This document shows, piece after piece, positions 8,398 through 17,392 of a stretch of 64,000 nucleotides of DNA (the stretch's first letter is position 1; every line of letters begins with the position of its first letter). Under the pieces are notes generated by a model, which ran no database searches, was not told the origin of the DNA, and worked only from the letters and a program-made list of their open reading frames with translations. Both the position numbers and the translations under genes were made by a program. Source of the stretch: Arthrobacter terricola (GTDB lineage: Bacteria > Actinomycetota > Actinomycetes > Actinomycetales > Micrococcaceae); NCBI RefSeq assembly GCF_004354015.1, contig NZ_SMRU01000001.1:1-64000 (forward strand). Direction: 5' to 3'.

Positions 8398-9525
8398 ATG
8401 AGCATTCCCACCCCCGAGGCCCTTCACGGCGCCCTGGCCACCGTCATCGATCCCGAACTGCGCCGTCCCATAACTGAACTCGGGATGCTGGATTCGGTTG
8501 AAGCCAACGCCGACGGAACGGTCCGGGTCACCGTGTTGTTGACCATCGCAGGGTGTCCCCTCCGTGAAACCATCACGACGGACGCGACGGCGGCCCTCGC
8601 CAAACTGCCGGGGGTTACCGGCGTCGATGTTGAACTGAAGGTGATGACGCAAGCCCAGCGCGATGCGCTCAAGGAGCGTCTCCGCGGTCCGGGCGGCCAG
8701 CGCGGCATCCCCTTCAATGAGCCCGGTTCACTCACCAAGGTCTTTGCCGTTGCCAGCGGCAAGGGCGGGGTGGGGAAGTCTTCCGTGACCGTCAATCTGG
8801 CGTGCGCCCTCGCGGCGCAGGGGCTCAGGGTGGGGATTGTCGACGCCGACGTCCATGGCTTCTCGGTCCCGGCACTTATGGGCATCACGCAAAAGCCGAC
8901 GCCCGTGGACGACATGATCCTCCCGCCGGTGGCATTTGGCGTCAAAGTGATTTCCGTCGGCATGTTCGTCGCCGGCAACAAAGCAGTCGCGTGGCGGGGC
9001 CCGATGCTGCACCGCGCATTGGAGCAATTCCTCACCGACGTCTATTTCGGCGATCTTGACGCCTTGTTCCTCGACCTCCCGCCGGGCACGGGCGACATCG
9101 CGATCTCCGTGGCCCAGTTGCTCCCCAAAGCCGAAATCCTCGTGGTGACCACTCCGCAAGCGGCTGCGGCCGATGTTGCCGAGCGCGCCGGCACCATCGC
9201 TACGCAGACCGGCCAGCACCTCGCCGGGGTCGTGGAGAACATGTCCTTCCTGGAAATGCCCGACGGCGGCAGGATGGAATTGTTCGGAAGCGGCGGCGGG
9301 CAGGTGCTCGCCGAGAGGCTGAGCGCGGCCGTGGGAACCGAGGTGCCGCTCCTTGGCCAAATACCACTCGATATCCGCCTACGCGAAGGCGGAGACGCGG
9401 GCCGACCGGTAGTGTTGGGCGCTCCGGAGACGGCAGCCGCGCAAGCACTTCAAACGATCGCGGACAAGTTGAGCGCGAAACCGCGCGGCTTGGCCGGCAT
9501 GTCGCTGGGCATACAGCCTAAATAG
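8398..9525 (+). CDS. mrp: Mrp/NBP35-family P-loop ATPase (Fe-S cluster carrier type)
   Basis: A 375-residue protein with an N-terminal MIP18/DUF59 domain (about 5-90, GMLDSVEA and TIAGCPLRETI). A deviant Walker A, GKGGVGKSS, sits near residue 120, with DADVHGFSVPALMG and DLPPGTGDIAISVAQLLPKA downstream. Mrp proteins load iron-sulfur clusters onto target enzymes using ATP. The CPxC cluster ligands of many Mrp proteins are replaced by MPDGG after VVENMSFLE. I believe this loss is common to actinobacterial Mrp, so it is not treated as damage. It is 12 nt downstream of the DUF1003 gene and convergent with tatB. Confidence 0.92.
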   Translation: MSIPTPEALHGALATVIDPELRRPITELGMLDSVEANADGTVRVTVLLTIAGCPLRETITTDATAALAKLPGVTGVDVELKVMTQAQRDALKERLRGPGGQRGIPFNEPGSLTKVFAVASGKGGVGKSSVTVNLACALAAQGLRVGIVDADVHGFSVPALMGITQKPTPVDDMILPPVAFGVKVISVGMFVAGNKAVAWRGPMLHRALEQFLTDVYFGDLDALFLDLPPGTGDIAISVAQLLPKAEILVVTTPQAAAADVAERAGTIATQTGQHLAGVVENMSFLEMPDGGRMELFGSGGGQVLAERLSAAVGTEVPLLGQIPLDIRLREGGDAGRPVVLGAPETAAAQALQTIADKLSAKPRGLAGMSLGIQPK

Positions 9526-9536
9526 CCTCCAGGTGG

Positions 9537-9923
9537 CTAGGTGGCCTCGGAATCGAACGGGGCCAGCTCTCCGGCCGCGAGCCGCTCGACCACGCGCTCG
9601 GGAGCCTTGGGGGCCGGCTCCCCCACGACTGACGCAGCAACGGGAGCGCCCGGGCTGACAGGCTTCGTGTCGTCCTCGAGCAACGCCTCCCGGATAATCC
9701 GGCGGGGATCGTACTGGCGGGGATCGTACTTCTTCCAGTCGACTTCGTCGATGTCGATGCCGACTTCTTCCCTGATCTGGTCCCGGGCGCCGGACGCCAT
9801 GCGCCGCAATTCCTTGACCAGGTTCGCCAGTTTCCGGGTATATTCGGGCAAGCGGCTGGGACCGATCACGATGACGCCGATGACCAGCAGGATCAGAAAT
9901 TCCGGGCCGTTGATTCCAAGCAC
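9537..9923 (-). CDS. tatB: Sec-independent protein translocase subunit TatB-like
   Basis: A protein of 128 residues with a GTG start at 9923, giving VLGINGPEFLILLVIGVIVIG. It has the typical Tat layout: a short extracytoplasmic N-terminus, one membrane helix, the GPSRLPEYTRKLANLVKEL hinge and amphipathic helix, then an acidic, proline-rich tail. TatB recognises twin-arginine signal peptides together with TatC. No tatC is in the window. Its place directly after the anti-sigma factor and next to mrp matches the sigE-rseA-htrA-tatB-mrp order in Mycobacterium, but without htrA. The frame extends to 9977, yet the conserved TatA/B start begins at the GTG. Confidence 0.87.
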   Translation of the reverse strand: MLGINGPEFLILLVIGVIVIGPSRLPEYTRKLANLVKELRRMASGARDQIREEVGIDIDEVDWKKYDPRQYDPRRIIREALLEDDTKPVSPGAPVAASVVGEPAPKAPERVVERLAAGELAPFDSEAT

Positions 9924-9954
9924 GTATCGAAGATTACCTTGTCCTCTGGTCCGC

Positions 9955-10863
9955 TCAGAAACCTGCGAGCCCGGCAAGGGTTCGCAACCCGCGCTGCACG
10001 CGATCGTTCCATGATTCGCTTATGTCCTGGGCGGGCCGGGCGAGCAAGCCGTCCCCTGCCTTGACGAGCTCGGGAAGGGCGCTGGCAGCTTGTTCGGGCG
10101 GCATGTCCGACGAGTAACGCAAGACAGCCACGGGCGAGGTATACACGGCCTGCCACGGCATTCCGGGGCTAGTGGAAAGCCGGGTGCCCGTTGATCCGCT
10201 GCCCTCCAGGTGTTCCTCAGTCAGGGTGGCGTGATGCACGCCGTTGTCGAGCTGCAATTCCACTGCCGGGTGGCCGTCCTGCATCATGGCCCGCGCCCCG
10301 ACGACGTGGAACCCCATGCTTTGAAGCTCGGGACATGCCCATCCTTCATTGCGCAGCTCGGCCAGTTGTTTCGGGTTGAGCGCGACAGATGCGGCAACGG
10401 TGACGGGCAGGCTAACTTGCGGGCTTGTCAACGGCAACTGGTCCGGCAAATTGGCGGCAGAGGTTGAACTGACGAGGGTCCGGACTTCCTGCTCGCCGGC
10501 ATTCGACGCCTGCGGAGTGGCCTCGCCACCGAGGACGTAGGCCGCGACCGCCAGGATCCCGGCACTCAATGCGAGTCCGCCCGCCGCCGCTCCGGCAATC
10601 CGCATGCCTTGCCAAGGCCGCCGCTCCGACGCCGGTTGGCCGGTGTCATCCGACTCGGCCAGTCTTCGGGTGTGCTCGATCAAGCGATTCGTGAAATCCT
10701 GGCTTGCTTCGGGCACGGAAGCACGCCGAAGACGTTCCAAGTATTGCCGCTCCCGGAGAACGGCCGCCTGGCACTCGGAGCACTCCTCCACGTGGCCTTC
10801 GGCACGGCTATGCCGGAAGTTCACCCTCTGCAAACCGCCTCGACGTCCGTTCAACAGACCCAT
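9955..10863 (-). CDS. Anti-sigma factor (zinc-binding, RseA-like) for the adjacent ECF sigma factor
   Basis: A 302-residue protein starting at the ATG at 10863, 7 nt after the sigma-factor stop. The N-terminus has the zinc-binding anti-sigma signature HVEECSECQ (HX3CX2C), which binds the sigma factor in the cytoplasm. One membrane segment (RIAGAAAGGLALSAGILAVAAYVLGG in part) lies around residues 100-120. The remaining domain, about 180 residues, would be outside the cell and may sense envelope stress. Family knowledge says such proteins hold the sigma factor inactive until proteolysis or a redox change. It is co-transcribed with the sigma gene and tatB. Confidence 0.88.
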   Translation of the reverse strand: MGLLNGRRGGLQRVNFRHSRAEGHVEECSECQAAVLRERQYLERLRRASVPEASQDFTNRLIEHTRRLAESDDTGQPASERRPWQGMRIAGAAAGGLALSAGILAVAAYVLGGEATPQASNAGEQEVRTLVSSTSAANLPDQLPLTSPQVSLPVTVAASVALNPKQLAELRNEGWACPELQSMGFHVVGARAMMQDGHPAVELQLDNGVHHATLTEEHLEGSGSTGTRLSTSPGMPWQAVYTSPVAVLRYSSDMPPEQAASALPELVKAGDGLLARPAQDISESWNDRVQRGLRTLAGLAGF

Positions 10864-10870
10864 CGGCGAA

Positions 10871-11515
10871 CTAGAGAAGACCGGCGATCCGCGGCATCTT
10901 GAGGCGCGGCTTGCGGGATTGGACCGGGCGGGGGTCGCGGTGCGCCAGCTTTTCACGCAGCATGGTTCGGCCGCGGTGGATACGGGACCGGACGGTCCCG
11001 AGCTTTACGTCGAGCGCTTCAGCAACTTCGTCGTACGAGAGACCTTCGAGGTCGCAAAGAACGACGGCGGCGCGAAAGTCCGGGGGAAGTTCCTCCAAGG
11101 CGCGCTGGACGTCAAGGTCCAGGTTGTTCAGCTCGAAGCTCTGTTCAGGGCCTGGCTCGTGCCCGGGCAAGCGGGATTCGGCGTCTTCGGCCAGGGCATC
11201 GAAACGGATGCGGCTCTTCCTGCGGGCCTGGTCGAGGAAGAGGTTGGTGGTGATGCGGTGCAGCCAACCGTCGAGGGTGCCGGGCTTGAAGTTGTCGAGC
11301 GACCGGAAGACGCGGACGAAGACTTCCTGTGTGAGGTCCTCTGCGTCGAACTTGTTGCCGGTCAGCCGGTAGGCAAGGCGGAAGACCTTCGCCGAGTGGT
11401 TTTCCACCACTTCTTCCCAGCTGGGCCTGACCCATTCTTCCGCAGGCGGAGCCGCATCGGTGGAACCCAGGACTGCTGCCGTTGACTGGACTGGCGCAGC
11501 ATTTGATGCCCGCAT
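10871..11515 (-). CDS. sigE: ECF RNA polymerase sigma factor, SigE-like
   Basis: A 214-residue sigma-70 family protein of the extracytoplasmic-function group. Region 2 (about 35-105) contains [19 protein letters not shown] and [18 protein letters not shown] for -10 recognition. Region 4 (about 130-185) has [19 protein letters not shown] and a [15 protein letters not shown] helix-turn-helix for -35 recognition. A basic tail follows. Placement before a zinc anti-sigma gene and tatB, divergent from an O-methyltransferase gene, mirrors the mycobacterial sigE locus. It probably directs an envelope-stress regulon. I looked for a GGAAC-type autoregulatory promoter in 11516-11785 and could not assign one. 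Confidence 0.92.
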   Translation of the reverse strand: MRASNAAPVQSTAAVLGSTDAAPPAEEWVRPSWEEVVENHSAKVFRLAYRLTGNKFDAEDLTQEVFVRVFRSLDNFKPGTLDGWLHRITTNLFLDQARRKSRIRFDALAEDAESRLPGHEPGPEQSFELNNLDLDVQRALEELPPDFRAAVVLCDLEGLSYDEVAEALDVKLGTVRSRIHRGRTMLREKLAHRDPRPVQSRKPRLKMPRIAGLL

Positions 11516-11785
11516 CGTCCGCTCCCCTCAAACTGGTGGTCGTCCTGCCTGTTACTCAGGACTTCGATGCCGGCCGCCGCTTGGATGGCCGGATTTACAT
11601 CATCCCAGTGTTGCCTGTGTTTTTGCTGGTCGAGGGCTTCCTGTTCCCCCAGAGCGAACATTGGCGGAAGGACGGCGGCGAACAGTGCTCCGGGACACAG
11701 AATTCCGCGGCCCGGGCGTCCGTTCCCGGTGGCCCGGAACCAGTAGTCTGGAACCATCACCCCTCTGTCTGGAAAGCGAACCCCC

Positions 11786-12418
11786 ATGAGTGCCGACAAG
11801 TCAACAAGCTGGTCCTACGCAGAAGGTCTTCCTGCCGAGGACGACGTGTTGCTTCGTGCCCGTGAACGGTCCTTCGACTTGGGCGTTACTCCTGTCAGCG
11901 CCGGCGTCGGCGCGGTACTCACCGTGCTGGCCGCGGCCTCGAAGGCCCAGACAGTTGTTGAGGTAGGTTCAGGAGCCGGCGTCTCCGGCGTTTGCCTTCT
12001 GCGCGGGCTGGGTCCGCAGGCGGTCCTCACCACGATCGACGTCGACGTCGAACACCTCAAGGCCGCCCGGGAAGCCTTCCTGGAATCCGGCAGTCCTGCC
12101 AACCGTACGCGGACCATTTCCGGCCGCGCGGCCGATGTCTTGCCCCGCCTCACCGATTCCGCGTACGACCTCGTTTTCATCGATGCGGACAAGCCGAACT
12201 TCCCGGGCTACGTCGAGCAGGCGATCCGCCTCCTGAAATCAGGCGGAACACTGGTCGTCAACGACGCCCTGGACAAAGACAAAGTGTCCAACCCCGCTGC
12301 CCGGGACACCACCACCGTGGTGCTGCGCCAGATCGGCAAGGCCATCCGGGACGACGAGCGGCTCTCCTCGGCAATGCTTCCGACCGGCGATGGCTTGTTG
12401 GTAGCGGTCAAAAAGTAG
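11786..12418 (+). CDS. SAM-dependent O-methyltransferase (family 3)
   Basis: A 210-residue enzyme matching the small-molecule O-methyltransferase family that includes Rv1220c. It has the SAM-binding motif VVEVGSGAGVSG (about 60), an acidic residue after strand 2 (TTIDVD), the metal-site FIDADKPNF (about 130) and LVVNDALDKDKV. It would transfer a methyl group from SAM, using a divalent metal. The substrate cannot be inferred. It is transcribed divergently from sigE with about 270 nt between them, the arrangement seen in mycobacteria. A strong hairpin follows at 12432-12462. Confidence 0.9.
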   Translation: MSADKSTSWSYAEGLPAEDDVLLRARERSFDLGVTPVSAGVGAVLTVLAAASKAQTVVEVGSGAGVSGVCLLRGLGPQAVLTTIDVDVEHLKAAREAFLESGSPANRTRTISGRAADVLPRLTDSAYDLVFIDADKPNFPGYVEQAIRLLKSGGTLVVNDALDKDKVSNPAARDTTTVVLRQIGKAIRDDERLSSAMLPTGDGLLVAVKK

Positions 12419-12431
12419 CTTAAACATGAAA

Positions 12432-12462
12432 GCAGGGCTCCGGCTCTCTTGCCGGGCCCTGC
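12432..12462. terminator. Bidirectional terminator-like hairpin
   Basis: GCAGGGC pairs with GCCCTGC and, after a one-base bulge, CCGGC pairs with GCCGG around a TCTCTT loop. It lies between the convergent O-methyltransferase and DUF3117 genes, so it can serve both. There is no clear U-tract. Confidence 0.7.
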
Positions 12463-12471
12463 CCAGTGAAT

Positions 12472-12639
12472 CTATTCGGTAACGCCTACGAGGCATTCCT
12501 TGAGGTTCGCCGCTTCTGCTGCGTTGAGCTCGACCACAAGCCGTCCTCCGCCTTCGAGCGGCACACGCATGATCAGGCTGCGTCCCTCTTTGGTTACTTC
12601 CATAGGGCCGTCGCCAGTACGTGGTTTCATAGCCGCCAT
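12472..12639 (-). CDS. DUF3117 small protein (55 aa)
   Basis: This short gene encodes a 55-residue protein starting MAAMKPRTGDGPMEVTKEGR and ending in ANLKECLVGVTE. It matches the DUF3117 family, which is highly conserved and nearly universal in Actinobacteria but of unknown function. The ATG at 12639 is preceded by GGAGGGGA about 8-11 nt upstream. The upstream stretch 12640-12793 is AT-richer than its surroundings and probably carries the promoter, but no certain -35/-10 pair could be assigned. The gene is easily missed because of its length. Confidence 0.88.
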   Translation of the reverse strand: MAAMKPRTGDGPMEVTKEGRSLIMRVPLEGGGRLVVELNAAEAANLKECLVGVTE

Positions 12640-12870
12640 TAGGAAAATCCCCTCCAGTTTGTCCCAGATCCCGCCAACCCGGCCGGGCTGGCTCCGCGTG
12701 GAATGTACGGCGTTGACAGTTCGGGCTTCCAGCCGTCTTCACCGAGCACCCGGAGGTGCCGTCTAGTCCTTGCTTATATCTATTATCCCGTAATTACCCG
12801 CCCGTAGCTAATTGATGGATTTTTTCCCTTGCCCCGCGATCCCGCGCCAATAGGCGGCAGAGCCACGGCA

Positions 12871-14124
12871 TCACGGTGGATAGTCGCCGCCGCCGGGCAG
12901 CGGTGCCCACGCCCACAACCAGACGATCCACACGATTTGGAGCAAGAGGAACATCACCACGACGGTGCCCCGGTACGCCCTTGACCGCGAGAGCCACGCG
13001 GCACTGAGCGCCAACGGGAACAACGGCAAAAGCATCCGGAATGTGCTCGTTTGCGGTTGCAGGAAGACCAGTAGATAGCCCATGTAGCACGCACACCACA
13101 GCCTCAACTCCGTGCCCAGCGCCCGGACCGGCTTGCTGAACATGAGCAGTGCGAACAAGGCGACGAACACCAACGGCGCGAACGGTCCGATGACCGGCCC
13201 GAAAAGCATCCTCCCGGTATCGAACCACGGTTGGAACGGAACGAGGTCGTCCCCGCGCCACACCGTTTCGGTCTTCGTGTAGGCCAGCGGATCGCCCGTC
13301 ACCGCCCAGGCAATGGCCGGCCAGGCGAGGGCTCCCGCTGCGCTGACCACAACAAGGGCGGCGAGGGAAACAAGGTCGCGGATGGTGGGCGCTACGCCGT
13401 CCAGGCCCAGCCCGGGCTGGCGCCGCCGGCCGAACCTTTGCCAGAGTTGGATCAGGAGGAGGAAGCCGGTCATTGCCGCGAATGGCACGCCTGTGGGCCT
13501 GGAAAGGCACATAAGCACGACGACCGGCATCGCCAGGAGATATTTTCGACGCAGGACCAGCAGGAGCGACGCTGCGATCAGCAGGATGTTGAGGGACTCT
13601 GCGTAGGGCACCTGCAGCACCGGCGAGACCGGGAACGTGGAGAAAAAGACCACAGCCCACAGCGCGGTATGGCGCCCGGCAAATTCGCGGAACAGCTTGT
13701 AGGCAAGCAGTGCCGCCCCAAGTCCGGCCACCATCGCAAGGGTTGTCAGGGCAGGAAGAGTCGCCATTCCCGTGAAGGTGCTGAGGGCCCGGGCCAGGAA
13801 CGGGAACAACGCGTAGAACGCCCACGTATTTTCGGCAACGCCGCCGCCCGAATTGAGCGGCAGCACCGAGGGATACCCGTTGTCGGCCGCGTTGGCGTAC
13901 CAACGGCCGTCCCAGATGGTGATGAAATTCCAGTAGTCGGGCGCCGGCGGAAACCACGGATTGACGCCTTGCTGCAAGGCAGCGGCCATGAAGATGCAGG
14001 CGCTGACCAGCCGAGCGGCGAGGTAGATGAGGAATACGTGGACCCACCACGGCCACCCAGCGGCATGCCTTGCGAGGCGGCCCAGCGCCAGCCTGGGCGA
14101 TCGCGATTCGACTGATTGGGTCAC
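12871..14124 (-). CDS. PIG-V/mannosyltransferase-like polytopic membrane protein
   Basis: A 417-residue protein with about ten hydrophobic segments spread along its length. After the first segment there is a conserved FITIWDGRWYANAADNGYPS loop; WDGxWY is characteristic of the PIG-V-like GT-C family. Such enzymes use lipid-linked sugars to glycosylate targets outside the membrane. Other loop motifs are QVPYAESLNILL and LSRPTGVPFA. The GTG start at 14124 overlaps the stop of the DivIVA-like gene, so the two are translationally coupled. Donor and acceptor are unknown. The region upstream of the DUF3117 gene separates its 3' end from that gene. Confidence 0.75.
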   Translation of the reverse strand: MTQSVESRSPRLALGRLARHAAGWPWWVHVFLIYLAARLVSACIFMAAALQQGVNPWFPPAPDYWNFITIWDGRWYANAADNGYPSVLPLNSGGGVAENTWAFYALFPFLARALSTFTGMATLPALTTLAMVAGLGAALLAYKLFREFAGRHTALWAVVFFSTFPVSPVLQVPYAESLNILLIAASLLLVLRRKYLLAMPVVVLMCLSRPTGVPFAAMTGFLLLIQLWQRFGRRRQPGLGLDGVAPTIRDLVSLAALVVVSAAGALAWPAIAWAVTGDPLAYTKTETVWRGDDLVPFQPWFDTGRMLFGPVIGPFAPLVFVALFALLMFSKPVRALGTELRLWCACYMGYLLVFLQPQTSTFRMLLPLFPLALSAAWLSRSRAYRGTVVVMFLLLQIVWIVWLWAWAPLPGGGDYPP

Positions 14125-14525
14125 GCGTCCGGTTCCGGTTCTTCCGATTTTCCAGGCTCCACAGGCTCTACGGGCTTCCCAAGCTCTCCGGTTTTCCCAG
14201 GCTCCGCAGGCACCTCCGGAGATCCTTGCAGCTCCAAGGCCCGTTTCAGCTGCTCGATCTCGGCTTCCCTCGCGATCAATTGGTCCCTCAGCTCATCAAG
14301 CACCTCGTCAACCTGGTCCATCCGGTAGCCTCTCAGGCCGAGCGCGAACCTGACGTGATCGACGTCAGACGCTTTCGCTCCCGCAGGGAGCAGGACAGGC
14401 GGGAGGTTCGGAACGGGATCATCGAGACCGGCCCCGGGGTTGCGCCCGGAGCGGGTCATCCCGGTACCGATGAACAGGACGACCCCGACGACGACGATCG
14501 CGAGGAAAACCAGAAAGAAGCTCAC
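14121..14525 (-). CDS. DivIVA-domain small membrane protein
   Basis: A 134-residue protein with one N-terminal membrane helix (MSFFLVFLAIVVVGVVLFIG). A linker and then a DivIVA-like segment at about 50-95 follow (VDHVRFALGLRGYRMDQVDE, then a coiled coil ending near ALELQ). The tail repeats EPGK/VEP-type acidic-proline units. DivIVA domains locate proteins to curved or polar membrane in actinobacteria. The gene lies between the LOG-family gene and the PIG-V-like gene in one minus-strand operon, suggesting a role in envelope growth. Its stop overlaps the next start. Confidence 0.82.
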   Translation of the reverse strand: MSFFLVFLAIVVVGVVLFIGTGMTRSGRNPGAGLDDPVPNLPPVLLPAGAKASDVDHVRFALGLRGYRMDQVDEVLDELRDQLIAREAEIEQLKRALELQGSPEVPAEPGKTGELGKPVEPVEPGKSEEPEPDA

Positions 14526-14567
14526 AAACCCATCGTGCCAGACTCGGACGTGAGCCCGGCGCGCAGG

Positions 14568-15419
14568 TTACTCCGGGCGCTGGTCTCCGTTGGGCTCGGG
14601 CGGCAGCGGGACGCCGTGGAGCACCCGGTGCACCGCGTCTGCGGGGTCGTCCACCAGCTGGATGAGGTCCAGGTCCTTGGCGGACACCATGCCTTCAGCC
14701 ACCAGCGTCCCCTTGATCCACTCGATCATGGGTCTCCAGAATGCAACACCCAGGAGGACGATCGGGAACGATGTAACTTTCCGGGTCTGCACCAGGACCA
14801 TTGCTTCAAAGAGCTCGTCCAGCGTTCCGAGGCCACCCGGGAGAACGATGAATCCCTGCGCGTACTTCACGAACATCGTCTTGCGGGCGAAGAAGTACCT
14901 GAAATTGATGCCGAGGTCCACCCAACGGTTCAGGCCCTGCTCGAAAGGCAACTCAATGCCCAGGCCGACGGACACTCCGTTGCCTTCGACCGCGCCCCTG
15001 TTTGCAGCTTCCATCGACCCCGGTCCGCCGCCGGTGATGACGGCAACCCCGGCTTCGGCGAGGTGCCGGCCAACGCGGACTGCCATGTCGTAAAAATCGG
15101 AACCTGGCTTGGTGCGGGCAGAGCCGAAGACGCTCACGGCCGGGCCGAGTTCCGCGAGCGCGCCGAAGCCTTCGACGAACTCGCTCTGGATGCGCAGGAC
15201 GCGCCAAGGATCGGTGTGGATGAAATGTTCGGCCCCGCGGGTATCGAGGAGCCGTTGATCGGACATCGGTACGGCAGCCTGTTTACGCCGGAGTTCCAAC
15301 GGTCCTTTGTGCTTGGCGGGCGCTTCCGCAGTGATCGCGGAAGTGGATGTCGCTGCTCCGTTGCTGGCGGCATCGCCATGGGCGTCTGAACGTGGAACTT
15401 CGGGCTGGCTGGTACTCAT
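14568..15419 (-). CDS. LOG-family TIGR00730 Rossmann-fold protein (nucleoside-5'-monophosphate phosphoribohydrolase-like)
   Basis: A 283-residue protein. After a variable N-terminal 75 residues there is VSVFGSARTKPGSDFY, ITGGGPGSMEAANRGA and the family signature LPGGLGTLDELFEAMVLVQT (about 205-225). LOG proteins cleave the N-glycosidic bond of nucleoside monophosphates, and some release cytokinins. Its cellular role in bacteria outside plant-associated species is less clear. The N-terminal extension is poorly conserved, so an internal start such as the MSDQRLL methionine near residue 52 is possible. It is first in an operon with the DivIVA-like and PIG-V-like genes. Confidence 0.88.
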   Translation of the reverse strand: MSTSQPEVPRSDAHGDAASNGAATSTSAITAEAPAKHKGPLELRRKQAAVPMSDQRLLDTRGAEHFIHTDPWRVLRIQSEFVEGFGALAELGPAVSVFGSARTKPGSDFYDMAVRVGRHLAEAGVAVITGGGPGSMEAANRGAVEGNGVSVGLGIELPFEQGLNRWVDLGINFRYFFARKTMFVKYAQGFIVLPGGLGTLDELFEAMVLVQTRKVTSFPIVLLGVAFWRPMIEWIKGTLVAEGMVSAKDLDLIQLVDDPADAVHRVLHGVPLPPEPNGDQRPE

Positions 15420-15628
15420 TGACCAAGGCTAACGCGGATAACGGGCAGTACATTCGCAAGATAGCAGTGTTGTTTCTGATGTTGACGTGATTGAAGTGGC
15501 GGGCCGCGCGTGGACACAAGCACATTTAGCTGATTGTTAACTGCAAGTCAGGTTTCTGTTGAATCACGATCTGCCCAAGTTCGCGTGATCGCCGTCATCT
15601 TGAGTCGTTTCTTCGCTAGATTCGACCC

Positions 15629-16384
15629 ATGACTATTCAAGCCTCCAGCGATGCCCTCGTCTCACTGAATGGCGTCAACAAGCATTATGGTCAACTGCAT
15701 GTCCTGAAGGACATCAACTTGCAGGTCAAGAAGGGTGAGGTCGTGGTGGTGATCGGGCCTTCGGGCTCGGGCAAGTCAACCCTCTGCCGGGCCATCAACC
15801 GGCTGGAAACCATCGACACGGGAGTGATCTCGATCGACGGCAGGAAGCTCCCCGAAGAAGGCAAGGAACTCGCTACGCTCCGTGCCGACGTCGGGATGGT
15901 CTTCCAGTCCTTCAACCTGTTCGCCCACAAGACGATCCTCGAGAACGTCACCCTGGGCCCCATCAAGGTCAAGAAGCTGGACAAAGCAACCGCGGACAAA
16001 GACGCGATGGCGTTGCTGGAGCGGGTGGGGGTAGGGCAGCAAGCGCCCAAAATGCCCGCCCAGTTGTCCGGCGGGCAACAGCAGCGCGTGGCCATCGCGC
16101 GCGCCCTGGCCATGAAGCCGAAGGTCATGCTGTTCGACGAGCCGACCTCTGCGTTGGACCCGGAAATGATCAACGAAGTCCTCGACGTTATGGTTCAGCT
16201 GGCCAGGGAAGGCATGACCATGATCGTGGTGACACACGAAATGGGCTTTGCCCGAAAGGCCGCGGACCGCGTGGTCTTCATGGCTGACGGCCAGATTGTC
16301 GAGGACGCCAAACCCGAGGAGTTCTTCACGAATCCCCAGAGCAACCGTGCCAAGGACTTCCTCTCCAAACTCCTGACCCACTAG
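15629..16384 (+). CDS. gluA: Polar amino acid (glutamate-type) ABC transporter ATP-binding protein
   Basis: A 251-residue ATPase with Walker [10 protein letters not shown], the Q-loop [17 protein letters not shown], signature [16 protein letters not shown], Walker [16 protein letters not shown] and an H-loop in [13 protein letters not shown]. These are typical of GlnQ/GluA amino-acid importers. The order ATPase, binding protein, permease, permease is that of gluABCD in Corynebacterium, hence the symbol; the substrate is not proven. The 209-nt upstream region separates it from the divergent LOG gene and should carry the operon promoter. I could not assign one. Confidence 0.9.
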   Translation: MTIQASSDALVSLNGVNKHYGQLHVLKDINLQVKKGEVVVVIGPSGSGKSTLCRAINRLETIDTGVISIDGRKLPEEGKELATLRADVGMVFQSFNLFAHKTILENVTLGPIKVKKLDKATADKDAMALLERVGVGQQAPKMPAQLSGGQQQRVAIARALAMKPKVMLFDEPTSALDPEMINEVLDVMVQLAREGMTMIVVTHEMGFARKAADRVVFMADGQIVEDAKPEEFFTNPQSNRAKDFLSKLLTH

Positions 16385-16433
16385 TACGCCCGCACCCAGG
16401 CCGCGGGGGCGGCCGCACAATGAAAGGTATGTC

Positions 16434-17330
16434 ATGAGAGCTTTTATCACCCGGAGGAAAACTCTGCTGGTCGCTGCCAGCGCCGCGATTGCGCTTTCGC
16501 TCAGCGCGTGCGGCGGTAGCGGCGGCGCAGGCGCTCCGAGCACCGACGCAGCACCCTTCACCGTTGCGCAGAACGTGTCCATCACGGGTAGCCCGACGTT
16601 CGACACGATCAAGTCGAACGGAAAAGTCCGGATCGGCGTAAAGCAGGACCAGCCCGGCCTTGGATTCAAGGATGCCGCCACCGGCGAGTACAGCGGCTTC
16701 GACATCCAAATCGCGGAATGGATTGCAGCTTCCCTCGGGTACTCCAAGGACAAGATCGAGTTCAAGCCCATCCCGTCAGCCAACCGCGAGTCTGCGATCA
16801 CCAACGGTGACATCGACTACTACGTGGGCACCTACTCCATTACCGACAAGCGCAAGCAGCTCATTGACTTCGCGGGCCCGTACTTCGTGACCGGCCAGGG
16901 CCTGCTCGTCAAGAAGGACAACAGCACGATCAACAGCGAGAAAGACCTTTCCGGAAAGAACGTCTGCTCGGCAACCGGATCCACCCCGATCCAGAACATC
17001 AAGGCCAACTTCCCGGGTACCAAGACCACCGAATTCGATACCTACTCCCAGTGCGTCGAAGCCCTCAAGAGCGGCCAGGTGGACGCAGTTACCACCGATC
17101 AGGCAATCCTCATCGGCTACGCCTCACAGGACACGGACAACCTCAAGGTGGTCGGCCAGCCGTTCACGGTTGAGAAGTACGGCGTAGGCCTGAAGAAGGG
17201 CGACACCGCCCTGCGCACCTTCGTCAACAAGATGTTTACCGACGGCGGCTCTACGTGGCAGAAGATCTACGACTCCACGCTGGGGCAGTCCGGCACCAAG
17301 GTCACCCAGCCCGCAGTAGACAACTACTAA
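16434..17330 (+). CDS. gluB: Amino acid ABC transporter substrate-binding lipoprotein
   Basis: A 298-residue secreted lipoprotein. The signal peptide (MRAFITRRKTLLVAASAA...) ends in a lipobox, LSAC. The mature part is an SBP_bac_3 domain beginning near VRIGVKQDQPGLGFKDA, with GFDIQIAEWIA and a QLIDFAGPYFVTGQGLLV block typical of glutamate and other polar amino-acid receptors. It captures the substrate outside the cell for GluCD. A stem-loop (17340-17366) follows directly and may raise its transcript level over the permeases. Confidence 0.9.
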   Translation: MRAFITRRKTLLVAASAAIALSLSACGGSGGAGAPSTDAAPFTVAQNVSITGSPTFDTIKSNGKVRIGVKQDQPGLGFKDAATGEYSGFDIQIAEWIAASLGYSKDKIEFKPIPSANRESAITNGDIDYYVGTYSITDKRKQLIDFAGPYFVTGQGLLVKKDNSTINSEKDLSGKNVCSATGSTPIQNIKANFPGTKTTEFDTYSQCVEALKSGQVDAVTTDQAILIGYASQDTDNLKVVGQPFTVEKYGVGLKKGDTALRTFVNKMFTDGGSTWQKIYDSTLGQSGTKVTQPAVDNY

Positions 17331-17339
17331 ATCGGTGGT

Positions 17340-17366
17340 GAGGGGGCGGCGTACTGCCGTCCCCTC
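17340..17366 (+). promoter_or_regulatory. Intercistronic stem-loop after gluB
   Basis: An 11-bp stem (GAGGGGGCGGC pairing with GCCGTCCCCTC, one G-U) around a GTACT loop lies between gluB and gluC. It has no U-tract. This placement fits a 3' mRNA stabiliser or partial terminator that favours the binding protein over the permeases; the role is inferred. Confidence 0.6.
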
Positions 17367-17392
17367 AAACATAGGCTGAAAGCGACCATTCC

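Noticed and set aside
11516..11785. SigE-dependent autoregulatory promoter (GGAAC with GTT about 16-18 nt away)
   Set aside because: GGAAC occurs near 11738 and 11752 on the plus strand, but no matching -10 at the proper distance was found on either strand.
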